NCBI RefSeq assembly: GCF_023721755.1
Contig: NZ_JAMDLH010000004.1
Location: 310,001 to 374,000 of the forward strand
Origin: Pleomorphomonas sp. NRK KF1
GTDB lineage: Bacteria; Pseudomonadota; Alphaproteobacteria; Rhizobiales; Pleomorphomonadaceae
Direction of reading: 5' to 3'
DNA: 64,000 nt
The notes beneath the pieces were generated by a model. The model searched no databases, was not told the DNA's origin, and saw nothing but the letters and a program-made list of their open reading frames with translations. Numbering within the stretch: position 1 is the first letter of the stretch; the number at the start of each line of letters is the position of its first letter. The position numbers were made by a program, and so were the translations under genes. Shown here piece by piece: positions 15,342-23,759 of this stretch.

Positions 15342-16391
15342 TCAGCCGGCGTAAGCGGGGAGAGCCGCTTCCGTGTTCAGCAGTGCATCCGTTTCGCGGA
15401 TCGGAATGCCGCGATAGGTCAGCACTTCCTTGCCCTCGACGCTGTCGCGCTTGAGGCCCGGCGCGTTGTAGTTGGCCGTGCCGGCATTGGTGATGAGCGA
15501 CCGGTCGGACGACTGGGCGTCCAGCACTTCCAGCACATCGCGGTTCATGTAGATGGCGATGCGGCTCGACGTGGCGTTCAGCCGGCGCGACTGCAGGCGA
15601 TAGTAGGCCTCGCGCAGGAGCTTCCAGATGTCCACCGACCCCGCCATCATGTCGGAGACGTCGATATTGGCGATGCGGGCGTTGTAGCGCCAGTCCTTCA
15701 CGAACATGCCGACGTGCCAGGAGAACAGCGTCGACTTGACGTAGAACTTGTTGCCGGCCGCATCCAGCGTCACTTCCTCGCCCTTGTCGGCCACCTGAAC
15801 GCCGGTGGGGATGCCCTCGGGCGTCAGCAGCGACGTCGCGTGGTCGCCCCAGGTGACGAACCAGATGGAGGTGTTGTCGGCGCCGCGGCCGCCGCCGTCG
15901 ATCACCTGTCCGGCGGCGACGTTGGGCTTGGTGGCGTTGGGGCCGTCGTAATAGGCGTTGTAGCGGGCGGCGAGGCCCTTGAACTTCTCCGGCGTGGTAG
16001 CGACGTCGTGATAGAAGATGCCGGTCGCCATCTCCTGGTTCATGGCTTCGAGGAACGGCGCGCTGTCGACGAGGCGCTGCTTGGCGGCATCCTTGGCGAG
16101 CGCCAAGAGGCGCACGTCGATCTCCGAGCGCGCCTCCAGGAAGCCGGTGGTGTCGTCCACCTGCTGCACGGTGGCCTTCGACTGCGGCACGCCCTTGTAG
16201 AGGCGGCCCCAGGCGACGGACGGCAGGCCGGTGCGGATCATGTGGCGATGGATGGCCTGCTGGTTGCAGACGGTGACCATCGCGTCGTCCAGCACCGGAT
16301 TCTGCTGCGACAGGATTTCGAGAACCGTGCCCTCGGCGCTCTGCTTCTGCGCGTCGATCAGGTTCGGGTAGTAGGTGCCAACGGTGGCCAT
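15342..16391 (-). CDS. Major capsid protein, podovirus type
   Basis: This 349-residue protein matches the major capsid family of BPP-1-like podoviruses (GP13/Bbp17 type): an N-terminal EILSQQNPVLDDAMV, GLPSVAWGRLYKG, LLALAKDAAKQRLVDSAPFLEAMN, an FVTWGDHATSLLTPEG insertion, and the conserved C-terminal TYRGIPIRETDALLNTE. It would assemble the icosahedral shell. The full family length is kept and no frameshift is visible, so it could still be made. It follows the scaffold-like gene by seven bases, in head-gene order portal, small protein, scaffold, capsid. Confidence 0.88.
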   Translation of the reverse strand: MATVGTYYPNLIDAQKQSAEGTVLEILSQQNPVLDDAMVTVCNQQAIHRHMIRTGLPSVAWGRLYKGVPQSKATVQQVDDTTGFLEARSEIDVRLLALAKDAAKQRLVDSAPFLEAMNQEMATGIFYHDVATTPEKFKGLAARYNAYYDGPNATKPNVAAGQVIDGGGRGADNTSIWFVTWGDHATSLLTPEGIPTGVQVADKGEEVTLDAAGNKFYVKSTLFSWHVGMFVKDWRYNARIANIDVSDMMAGSVDIWKLLREAYYRLQSRRLNATSSRIAIYMNRDVLEVLDAQSSDRSLITNAGTANYNAPGLKRDSVEGKEVLTYRGIPIRETDALLNTEAALPAYAG

Positions 16392-16398
16392 GTGTCAT

Positions 16399-17079
16399 TT
16401 ACCCCTTGGGCTTGTCGCTCGGGAACAGCAGGTGGGCGGCATCAACGGGGCGTCCTGCCCCTGCCCCGCCGCTCTCCGGCCGGTCTTCGGCGATCGCGCT
16501 TCCGACGCGCGCCATGAACCGGATAACTTCCGGGTGGTTTCCGCCGCCACTTTCGGTGAGGAAGGTGCGCAGCCCCGGCGTGCCGAAGCGGGCGAGCGCC
16601 CCCTGCGCGGTGGCCACCGAGGCGTCCCAGCGGGCGCCGCCGATCTCCTGGTCCTTCTTGGCCGAGGCGATCCAGCCGGTCTGAATGTCGGCCCACTCAT
16701 GGGCGCCGGCGGACGCTTCCGCCTGCCGATGGGCGGCGAGCGCCCCGGCCAGCGCCTGCGCCTGGCCGCGCGTCAGGCCGATGTCTTTCAGGACAGGCTG
16801 CATCGCCTCGGCCAGCTTCTCGTCCATCGCCATGCCCTCGGGCAGGTCGAAGTCGTAGCGGCCGTCTTCCGGGACTTCGTCGGCGGGGTTGGGGGCGTCG
16901 GTCTCCGGCGCCTCGCCCTCGGGCGATGAGGCCTCGCCCTCGGCGGGCGCGGCCTCGCTCGGGAACATCAGGCTTTCCGGCTGTACTCCGCCGACTGGCG
17001 CCGCGCCGGCATCGCCGCCGTCGCCCATGCCGTCACCCTCGGGCGCGAACGCCGCGCCAACCATCCATCGATCAAGCAT
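16399..17079 (-). CDS. Putative phage scaffolding protein
   Basis: Starting at the ATG at 17079, which has GAGG at the right distance, gives 226 residues and an eight-base overlap with the upstream gene. The first 100 residues are acidic and low-complexity (runs of EGEAxxPEGEAPE); the remainder is helical (LAEAMQPVLKDIGLTRGQAQALAGALAAHR and later WDASVATAQGALARFG). This composition, and the position immediately before the major capsid gene, fits a scaffolding protein that guides head assembly. The family was not identified by motif, so the role rests on synteny. Confidence 0.7.
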   Translation of the reverse strand: MLDRWMVGAAFAPEGDGMGDGGDAGAAPVGGVQPESLMFPSEAAPAEGEASSPEGEAPETDAPNPADEVPEDGRYDFDLPEGMAMDEKLAEAMQPVLKDIGLTRGQAQALAGALAAHRQAEASAGAHEWADIQTGWIASAKKDQEIGGARWDASVATAQGALARFGTPGLRTFLTESGGGNHPEVIRFMARVGSAIAEDRPESGGAGAGRPVDAAHLLFPSDKPKG

Positions 17080-17437
17080 ATTCCCCATCCTCGCTCGGTT
17101 TGCCGCCGGCCACGCGGGCGGCCCGTTCCAGTTCCCTCGCTTCGCCGCGTTCCAGCAGCAGGCGCGGGTAGAGCCGCGCGTCCACCAGATCGAGCTTCTG
17201 CAGGATTTCGAGGCCCAGGGACTGCCGCCCCAGGCGATAGCGCTCGGCCGCCTCGCTGCCGGCATCGAAGGCATTGGCGTAGAGCCCGGCCCGGCCGAGC
17301 AGCCAGAACACCACCCGCTTGCCCTCGGCCGTTTCCATCATCAGCCGGAAAGCCTCCCGCAGATCGGCCTCCTCCTCGGCAGCGTGTTTCCGCGCCTCAA
17401 CATCCCGCGCCTCACGCGCTTGGAACTCATCGAGCAT
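17072..17437 (-). CDS. Phage Bbp19-like protein
   Basis: A 121-residue, highly charged helical protein with the segment GKRVVFWLLGRAGLY (about 38-52) and AERYRLGRQSLGLEIL (65-80) that typifies the Bbp19-type proteins encoded between portal and scaffold in BPP-1-like phages. The ATG at 17437 is chosen over the adjacent GTG and has AGGA upstream. Its 3' end overlaps the scaffold-like start by eight bases. Molecular role unknown. Confidence 0.75.
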   Translation of the reverse strand: MLDEFQAREARDVEARKHAAEEEADLREAFRLMMETAEGKRVVFWLLGRAGLYANAFDAGSEAAERYRLGRQSLGLEILQKLDLVDARLYPRLLLERGEARELERAARVAGGKPSEDGEYA

Positions 17438-17683
17438 CACAAAGATATCCTGTTGATTTTAGGAGGTTAAATCGCGCAATCCGGCATGGGCGCCATTCGG
17501 ACGCGCCCTATAGTAGCCACTCACCCAGTTCTGCCCGAGGTCCTGCGCCTTCGCGCAGGATGACAGGAAATTGATATTTTGGAACAAGCGGTTAGGTGGG
17601 CGCCCCTTCCCATAAAGCTGTCATCCTGTGCGAAGGCGCAGGACCTCAGGAAGGTAGAGCTCTCCGGCCGATATCGGTCTCCC
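17438..17683. repeat. Head-to-head REP pair inside the phage head cluster
   Basis: REPs at about 17530-17562 and 17618-17650 (stem CCTGCGC/GCGCAGG, second copy with one GT pair) separate the portal from the rest of the head genes. Confidence 0.8.
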
Positions 17684-19387
17684 TTACGAACCCCCAATCC
17701 CCAGCTGCGCCATCAACTGCTGCGCCGCTGCCGGATCCACACCGGCCTCCTTCCCGGCCCGCACCGCATCCGCTCCAGCCGAAATCGCCGGCGCCACCGT
17801 CTTCGCCATCTGGGCCATCTTCGCCTGCTGCTCCGCCTCGGCCCGCGCCGCCCGCGCTTCCTGCACCTTGTCGTCGGGCACCACGATGGCCGCCGGGGCG
17901 CCGATCAGGTCGGCGTAGACGTCGATCGACTGGTTGGCATCGAGCTTGTCCAGCACCTCCGGCTTCATCGCCGCCCACTGGCTGGCGAAGCCGACGAGCC
18001 GTTCCACGGCGCCTGTCGCCACCGCCTTCTGCGCCTGGGCCAGCGTCGAGATGTATTCCACCGCGAGGCGCTGGTTCTGGATCTCGCGCGGCGGCGGCGG
18101 GAACAGGTTGCGCTTCAACCCGATCTCGAAGGCCCGGTCGACGCACGGCTCCAGCTGGTTGTTGTAGATGTTCTCCAGCACCGGCCCGAGCGCCAGCAGC
18201 TTCTCTTCCTTGCGCTCGGCGATTTCCATCTGGTTGCGCGGCTGCACGCCCTCCATGTTGGAAAGCATCAGGAACAGGTCGGCGTAAAAGCCGGTGGCGA
18301 TGCGCTGCCGCGTCTCGGCAATGTCCTGGAGCAGCGGTCCGATCTGCGGCGACGCTTCCATCACCGGGCGCAATCCCTTCCCCGTCGGGTCGTCGACGAA
18401 GGTGACGGCGCCCGGCAGAAGCGACATCGGGTTGCCGTTCAGCGAGGTCGGCCCCTGCAACGGCGGCCGGGCCAATTTCGCGATCACCTCCAGCTTGTCG
18501 CGCACCATGGCCTGCAGCGACTTGACGTCGCCGATGGTGTCCATGCCGGGCGACTGCGCCCAGCTGTCGTCGCCGCAGACGAGCCACGGCGGACAGATGA
18601 TCGGGTTGCTGTCGAAGCCGCTTTCCTCCAGCAGGCCGTCGCCGCTCGAACCGGCGCCGCCATTGACCTCCCAGTAGTTGGAGAGGAAGGGCTTGTTGCG
18701 CTTGTCGATCTTCTGCGGGTCGCGGCCGACGCGCGGCTCGATGGCGTGCCAGATGTCGAAGGTCTGGTCGTAGCGCCCCGCGTCATAGGCCGAGCGGATC
18801 GACGACGAGATCGTATCCAGCCCGAACCGCCTGACGATCTTCTCCACCGACCACCTGAGCATTCGGTAAAGCGTCGTCGCCCGGCCCTCGGCGTCGCGGG
18901 CGATCCAGAAGCGGCCATGCAGCAGCTGGATCATGTGCAGCGGGTCGTCGCCGCCCTCGATCAATATGCCGCAGGACTGGCCGAACAGGCCGATGTCGCC
19001 GTAGCCCTCGTGGAAGGCGGTGTAGACGTTGGAGCGCTGGAACATCCGCCGCTCGATCGCCTCCACCTCGTCCACCCACAGCTTCACCGGGCCCCATTCG
19101 CGCAGCTCCGGATCGACGGTGGCGAAGCGGAACCAGGGACGGGCCGGCGACGTCAGGCCGGAGTGCATGCCGGAGGCCAGCGTCCGCCAGGCGAAGGTGC
19201 CGGAGGGGTCGAGAATGCGCTTGCGCGAGATCGCCCGCTCGTTGGCCGCTTCCAGGCGCAGCCGGTGCGGCGCCACGAAATCGGCAAGGCCCGTCCAGGT
19301 GGATTCCCACGGCTGGCGAACCCGCTTCAGCTCCTCGGCCCGGCGGCGGTGATACTGGACCTGCGTTTCATTGGCGCGCGCTTCCAT
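17684..19387 (-). CDS. Phage portal protein (head-to-tail connector, podovirus)
   Basis: This 567-residue protein belongs to the podovirus head-to-tail connecting family: RQPWESTWTGLADFVAP near 25-40, ASGMHSGLTSPARPWFRF near 70-90, VDEVEAIERRMFQRSNVYTAFHEGYGDIGLFGQSC near 107-140, and the conserved RNQMEIAERKEEKLLALGPVLENI near 400. Twelve copies would form the ring through which DNA enters the head. Length matches the family. The start overlaps the stop of the small upstream gene by one base (TAATG). Confidence 0.9.
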   Translation of the reverse strand: MEARANETQVQYHRRRAEELKRVRQPWESTWTGLADFVAPHRLRLEAANERAISRKRILDPSGTFAWRTLASGMHSGLTSPARPWFRFATVDPELREWGPVKLWVDEVEAIERRMFQRSNVYTAFHEGYGDIGLFGQSCGILIEGGDDPLHMIQLLHGRFWIARDAEGRATTLYRMLRWSVEKIVRRFGLDTISSSIRSAYDAGRYDQTFDIWHAIEPRVGRDPQKIDKRNKPFLSNYWEVNGGAGSSGDGLLEESGFDSNPIICPPWLVCGDDSWAQSPGMDTIGDVKSLQAMVRDKLEVIAKLARPPLQGPTSLNGNPMSLLPGAVTFVDDPTGKGLRPVMEASPQIGPLLQDIAETRQRIATGFYADLFLMLSNMEGVQPRNQMEIAERKEEKLLALGPVLENIYNNQLEPCVDRAFEIGLKRNLFPPPPREIQNQRLAVEYISTLAQAQKAVATGAVERLVGFASQWAAMKPEVLDKLDANQSIDVYADLIGAPAAIVVPDDKVQEARAARAEAEQQAKMAQMAKTVAPAISAGADAVRAGKEAGVDPAAAQQLMAQLGIGGS

Positions 19388-19590
19388 TACACCCCCAAGA
19401 GCACGGATTTCTGGGTATTCGCACTATCGAGAACCCCATTGGCACTGGTGAGGATGGTCGACGCCCCCGCCCTCAGCCGGTCGGTCGCCCGCCGCGCCGC
19501 CGCCGTCTGAATGGCGCCGTTATCCGGCTCCTGCGCCTGCGCCGAGGTCTTGTATTGCTCCACCTTGGGAGTGGACGAGGAAAGGCACAT
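19387..19590 (-). CDS. Small phage protein preceding the portal
   Basis: A 67-residue protein, translationally coupled to the portal gene. Short proteins with the same layout (an N-terminal polar part, TAAARRATDRLRAG, and an end of the form SANTxKSVLLG) sit before the portal in related podophages. The function is unknown; the call rests on position and the C-terminal motif. An inverted repeat at 19605-19632 lies just upstream of its start. Confidence 0.6.
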   Translation of the reverse strand: MCLSSSTPKVEQYKTSAQAQEPDNGAIQTAAARRATDRLRAGASTILTSANGVLDSANTQKSVLLGV

Positions 19591-19604
19591 GGATCATAGC
19601 CCCG

Positions 19605-19632
19605 CGTATGGATCGTACCTCTCGTCCATACG
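19605..19632. promoter_or_regulatory. Inverted repeat between divergent genes
   Basis: CGTATGGA, 12 bases, TCCATACG. It lies between the phage portal unit (minus) and the membrane-protein gene (plus) and may be an operator or a hairpin in either leader. Confidence 0.4.
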
Positions 19633-19727
19633 GCGGGTGGGGTTTCCGAGGTGCGGTTGGCAGGCGGCGGTAGCGCTTGCAAGGCATTTGCGATAGGCAG
19701 GGCGCCAATCATCGCGGGGAGCGAACC

Positions 19728-20477
19728 ATGCTGGTCAGATCGGCGCGCATCATGCGCGATCACTACCTCCTCTACCTTCTGCTGGCGCTCCTGATCGTCG
19801 GCTGGGAGGCGCTGATCGGCCTCGGGCTGTTCGCCGAGCCGGGGCACGTCGGCGAAATCGTCGCCTGCCTCTATCTCTCCACCAACCTGCCGTTTCTGGT
19901 GCTGTTCGGCACCCCCCTGACCCGCGCCGCCGGCTTCACCGCGCCCGGCTCCATGGCCGCCGGCTTCAAGGTGGTGCTGATCGCCGTCCTCCTCACGGCG
20001 GTCACGCTCTACGCCACCTACCGCACCACGGCGCTGATGATTTTCGGCATGTATCCGCCGCTGGCCGAACTGCTGATCGTCGCCGGCCTGCTGGTGCTGG
20101 CGCTACCGCTGATCGTCACCCTCTTCGGCAGCTGGATTCCCGCCGGCATCACGGGCAAGGGCGCCGGCCTGCACCGGGCGCTCATCCGGGGCGTGATGTC
20201 GCTCCACACGGTCTACTGGCGTCTGGTGCTGGCGCTGGTCGCCGCCTTTGTCGTCTGGCTGCTGATCATCATCGCCCACCTCGCCACTTTCGAGCTGCTG
20301 CCGACGCTGGTGACACCCGACGGCGCCCTCGACCCCATCGGCCTCGCCTGCGGCTATCTGATGGCCCTCGTCGGCCTCGCCCTGCTCACCTACGTCAACG
20401 TCGTCGTCTGCACCTGCTACGCCCGCAGCGAGGCCATCGACCTCGACGCCGCGCCGGAGGGGACAGGGACGGCGTGA
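19728..20477 (+). CDS. Multi-pass membrane protein of unknown function
   Basis: The ATG at 19728 has GGGGAGCG upstream, giving 249 residues. About six hydrophobic segments are visible (around 12-32, 45-65, 80-100, 110-145, 170-195 and 215-235) joined by short loops, so this is an inner-membrane protein. It resembles small uncharacterised integral membrane proteins and carries no transporter signature that I recognise. It is on the opposite strand to the phage genes on both sides and precedes a toxin-antitoxin pair, so it looks like inserted cargo or a stranded host gene. Confidence 0.65.
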   Translation: MLVRSARIMRDHYLLYLLLALLIVGWEALIGLGLFAEPGHVGEIVACLYLSTNLPFLVLFGTPLTRAAGFTAPGSMAAGFKVVLIAVLLTAVTLYATYRTTALMIFGMYPPLAELLIVAGLLVLALPLIVTLFGSWIPAGITGKGAGLHRALIRGVMSLHTVYWRLVLALVAAFVVWLLIIIAHLATFELLPTLVTPDGALDPIGLACGYLMALVGLALLTYVNVVVCTCYARSEAIDLDAAPEGTGTA

Positions 20478-20584
20478 CCGGCGCAGGAAAAGAATAGAGC
20501 ACATTGGCAAACGGAGCCTGCCCGATGTGCGCATGGGCAGATGTTGCACTTGCACTCCGTTATACCGAAATGTATATAATCACC

Positions 20585-20914
20585 ATGAAAGACGTGGTGT
20601 TTGAGAAGACCTCGCTCGACGATCTTCGCGAGTTTCCCCCGGAAGCGCGACGGGATGCAGGGCGGCAGCTCGACAGAGTGCAACGCGGCAAAGAGCCATT
20701 CGATTCCAAGCCCATGTCCTCGATCGGTAGCGGCGTCAAGGAGATCCGCATTACCGACGCCGCCGGGCAGTTTCGCGTCATCTACGTCGCGAAGTTTGAG
20801 GATGCGATCTATGTTCTGCACTGCTTCCAGAAGAAGACGCAGAAGACGAGCCTGCCCGACGTGAAACTGGCGAAGGATCGCTACAACGACTTGGTACGGA
20901 GACTGCGCAAATGA
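20585..20914 (+). CDS. higB: RelE/HigB-type toxin, second pair
   Basis: The ATG at 20585 gives 109 residues of the Gp49-like/RelE family: LDDLREFPPEARRDAGRQLDRVQRG, IGSGVKEIRI, QFRVIYVAKFEDAIYVLHCFQKKTQK. TATAAT ends only four bases before this ATG, so the mRNA is probably leaderless; an upstream in-frame start would lie in front of the promoter. The gene overlaps its antitoxin by four bases (ATGA). It is about 10 kb from the other HigBA-type pair but clearly diverged from it, so it is not a recent duplicate. Confidence 0.88.
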   Translation: MKDVVFEKTSLDDLREFPPEARRDAGRQLDRVQRGKEPFDSKPMSSIGSGVKEIRITDAAGQFRVIYVAKFEDAIYVLHCFQKKTQKTSLPDVKLAKDRYNDLVRRLRK

Positions 20915-21192
20915 CCAGTCAGAGATTTGCAAGCGTCTGGGACGCGATCGAGGATACGCCGGCCGAAGCCGAGAACATGAAGTTGCGGTCCGCGCTCATG
21001 GATGCGATCGAAGATGCGATCAAGGCGAAGGGCTGGACCCAGGCCGAAGCCGCCAAGGCGCTTGGTGTCACCCAACCGCGCGTCTCCGCGTTGATGCGGG
21101 GCAAGATCGGCATGTTCAGCCTGGACAGCCTGATCAACATGCTGACCGCGCTCGGCCTCAAGCTGGACATCCGGATCAGTGATGCGGCCTGA
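20911..21192 (+). CDS. higA: XRE-family antitoxin, second pair
   Basis: This 93-residue helix-turn-helix protein has an XRE domain at about 38-85 (KGWTQAEAAKALGVTQPRVSALMRGK, then SLDSLINMLTALGLKLDIRI), the form paired with Gp49-like toxins. The four-base overlap with the toxin makes the two proteins translationally coupled. The pair is placed between the portal unit and terminase of the phage module, where accessory genes often accumulate. Confidence 0.87.
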   Translation: MTSQRFASVWDAIEDTPAEAENMKLRSALMDAIEDAIKAKGWTQAEAAKALGVTQPRVSALMRGKIGMFSLDSLINMLTALGLKLDIRISDAA

Positions 21193-21468
21193 TCGGCGAA
21201 CGGCCGATATCGGGCTTACCGAACAAAGGACGCATGATACTCCCCCCTCGCTCTACCGTCCTGAGGTCCTCGCTTTCGCAAGGATGACGGCGTGATATAA
21301 GCGGGAGCCAGAGCGAGAAGCGCTACGCTATCATGCTGTTTTCATTCATATAAATCTGTCATCCTTGCGAAGGCGAGGACCTCGGGCAGAATGAAACTCC
21401 CGGCCGATATAGCGCTCCAGGAACCACACCAGCGCTATCCATGACTGACAAGAACTGGCCTAAACCCC
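21193..21468. repeat. Head-to-head REP pair between antitoxin and terminase
   Basis: REPs at about 21258-21289 and 21357-21391, both with the CCTTGC/GCGAGG stem and GAAG-type loop, enclose an AT-rich spacer. Confidence 0.8.
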
Positions 21469-22947
21469 TCACAGCCCCCCGTGCGGGTCGTACCTCTCCT
21501 CCGCCGCCCGCCGCGCCGTCGCCCCCACCCCAGCCCCCCGCTTCACCACCGGTTCGGCGAAGGTCAGCGCCAGGGCATCGGCCCTGTTCGGCGACGGAAT
21601 CCCCCTCGCCTTCATGTCGGCCTTGCTTTCCAGCTGGATCTTGCCGTCGAGGCGGGGCACGGTTTCCGGGCCGATCAGGTCGGAGGACAGCATGCGGTCG
21701 TCGGGGTCGAGCGCGCCGCCGTCCTTCAGCCAGCGCTTCAGCGTGCCCCACATCTCCGCCCGCTTGTTGAGGTAACCGGGATCGATCGGCTTGCCGGCGA
21801 ACCAGACCAGCCGCCAGTTCCGCCCCATCGTCCGCCCGGCGGAAACGATGCCCGTGCCATAGCCGGCGTCGACGAACACGGCCTCCGCGCCCTCCTCGTC
21901 CTCCAGCCGGGCGATGAGGTTCGCCACCTCCACGTCGTTGTCGTTCCTCGGCAGGCTGGCAAGGCTCTTCACCATCAGCCCCTGGCGCAGCACGATCTCC
22001 ACCGTGTCGACGCCGGTCCAGGCCGGATCGACGCCGATGATCTTGGGCGCGAAGCCATATTGCTCGGGCCGGAGGTGCCGCGCCCGCGCCGCCTCCACGT
22101 CGGCCTCGCCGATGAACTGCATCGGCGACTGGCTGGGGAACTCGCCGCGCACGCGGTATTTCGCCACGTCGCTGTTCTCGCCGCCGGCATCGTCGACGAT
22201 CGATTGCAGGTAGGCCTTGTTGGTGCCCTCGACGGAGCGGCTGTCGATGTGGCGGGTGATCCAGCGGTGGCGATAGCGGCGGAAGCATTCGCGGAAGCGG
22301 CCGGCGTTGCGCGTCGGATTGCCGAAGGCCACCCAGACGATCACCGTCTCCTCGTCGGTCAGCGCGCCCTCGGCCACCTCCCACACCTTGTCGGCGATGG
22401 CCGAGGCCTCGTCGAACAGCAGCAGGATGATGCGCCCCTGGTTGTGCAGCCCGGCGAAAGCCTCGGTGTTCTCGGCCGACCAGGTGACGAAATCGAGCCG
22501 CCAGCTGTCGGCCCGCTTGCTGTCGCGGCTGCGGATCGATTGCGCCTGCGTGTCGAACCAGTGCGCCGTCACCGAGCGGCGAAACCACAGCCCCACCTCC
22601 GGCGCCGTCTTGGTCTGCATCTGCGAGCGCGTGTTGGCGGTGACCACGATCTTGCAATCGGCCCAGCACGACATCGCCCAGTTGGACAGCATCCCCATCT
22701 CGGCCGACTTGCCGATGCCGTGGCCGGAAGCGACGGCGATGCGGAGCGGCGTGAAACGCTTGGCGGGATCGTTGAGATGATCCCGTATCTCCCGGTTGAT
22801 CTCCCGCTGCCACGCGCGCGGGCCGGCGTGCGCGGCCAGATCCCCCTCGCCCCAGTCATAGGCGGCGATCGACCAGCGGTCGGGATCGTACCGGCACTCG
22901 GCCGCAAGGCGAATGAGATCTTCGTTGGGGTCGGGATGAGCGGTCAT
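21469..22947 (-). CDS. Phage terminase large subunit
   Basis: The ATG at 22947 (GGAGAG seven bases upstream) gives 492 residues, preferred over an upstream GTG. The ATPase has Walker A AVASGHGIGKSA (71-82), Walker B IILLLFDEAS near 172-181 and a coupling motif in VAFGNPTR. The C-terminal nuclease begins at IGVDPAWTG, with further acidic residues in FVDAGYGTG and SPNRADALAL. The enzyme packages DNA into the prohead. Both active sites look intact. It is separated from the small subunit by 434 bases of REP sequence. Confidence 0.93.
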   Translation of the reverse strand: MTAHPDPNEDLIRLAAECRYDPDRWSIAAYDWGEGDLAAHAGPRAWQREINREIRDHLNDPAKRFTPLRIAVASGHGIGKSAEMGMLSNWAMSCWADCKIVVTANTRSQMQTKTAPEVGLWFRRSVTAHWFDTQAQSIRSRDSKRADSWRLDFVTWSAENTEAFAGLHNQGRIILLLFDEASAIADKVWEVAEGALTDEETVIVWVAFGNPTRNAGRFRECFRRYRHRWITRHIDSRSVEGTNKAYLQSIVDDAGGENSDVAKYRVRGEFPSQSPMQFIGEADVEAARARHLRPEQYGFAPKIIGVDPAWTGVDTVEIVLRQGLMVKSLASLPRNDNDVEVANLIARLEDEEGAEAVFVDAGYGTGIVSAGRTMGRNWRLVWFAGKPIDPGYLNKRAEMWGTLKRWLKDGGALDPDDRMLSSDLIGPETVPRLDGKIQLESKADMKARGIPSPNRADALALTFAEPVVKRGAGVGATARRAAEERYDPHGGL

Positions 22948-23381
22948 GCGTGCGCTCTCCAAGAGCACCACGCACCCGCAGCACCGCCGCCTAACCAGCT
23001 GTTATCCCTAAATATAGTACTGTCATCCTTGCGAAAGCGAGGACCTCGGGCAGACGGAACCAAGCCGCTGATATCACGCTCCATGAACCGAGGGAGAGTG
23101 ATACGTCCCCCTCGCTCAACCTTCCTGAGGTCCTCGCTTTCGCAAGGATGACAGTATGATAGGAGCGGGAGATAGCTGGAGCGCGCGGAGTGGCTGCTCG
23201 AAGCGGAGCAAGGGATGAGCATCGCGAAATCGCAGCGGAACGGGACGGAGCCCCCACCTAACCGCTTGTCATCCCTATACATAACGCTGTCATCCTTGCG
23301 CAGGCCGCTTGAATTCGCGCGCGAATTCAAGGTGTACCTCGGGCAGACGGAACCAAGCGGCCGATATAGCGCTCCATGAAC
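22948..23381. repeat. REP cluster between terminase subunits
   Basis: Three REPs (about 23020-23055, 23120-23152 and 23287-23350). The last carries a 24-base palindrome at 23308-23331 whose arms read CTTGAATTCGCG, a compensated variant of the usual CTTGCATTCGCG. No gene is seen. Confidence 0.8.
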
Positions 23382-23756
23382 CTACCCATCCCCCTCCTCC
23401 GCCAATCTCTTCCGCGCCCGCATCAACCGCTCCCCCAGCCCCTCCAGCCCCTTCACCCTGACCGTCTCCTCGAACGCCTTCACCCCGATGTGCTTGCCGA
23501 TCAGCTCCAGCCGCTTCAGCCGATCACTCAGCCGCACCTTCTTCACGAACCCCACCTGCTCCCTGGCGTTGCCGCGGCCCTCGAAGCGCTCCTCGATCTC
23601 CACGCCCTGCACCAGGCCCTGCCGCCACACCTCGGGCCAGTCGGCCACCGGCTTCAACTTGCCCTCGGCGTCGTAGAGGTCGGCGATGTCGGCGGTGGCC
23701 TCGTCGACGAGCCGGCCCAGCAGCCAACCGGCATCCACTTTCCCCTTGCGCGGCAC
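23382..23756 (-). CDS. Phage terminase small subunit
   Basis: The GTG start (GGAG upstream) gives 124 residues. The helical sequence, AREQVGFVKKVRLSDRLKRLELIGKHIGVKAFEE at about 65-98, is typical of small terminase subunits, which bind the phage packaging site and load the large subunit. The order HNH-like gene, small subunit, large subunit is normal for podoviruses. The C-terminus is basic and helical (LGERLMRARKRLAEE). The frame is four bases from the stop of the preceding gene, so it belongs to the same transcript. Confidence 0.8.
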   Translation of the reverse strand: MPRKGKVDAGWLLGRLVDEATADIADLYDAEGKLKPVADWPEVWRQGLVQGVEIEERFEGRGNAREQVGFVKKVRLSDRLKRLELIGKHIGVKAFEETVRVKGLEGLGERLMRARKRLAEEGDG

Positions 23757-23759
23757 GGA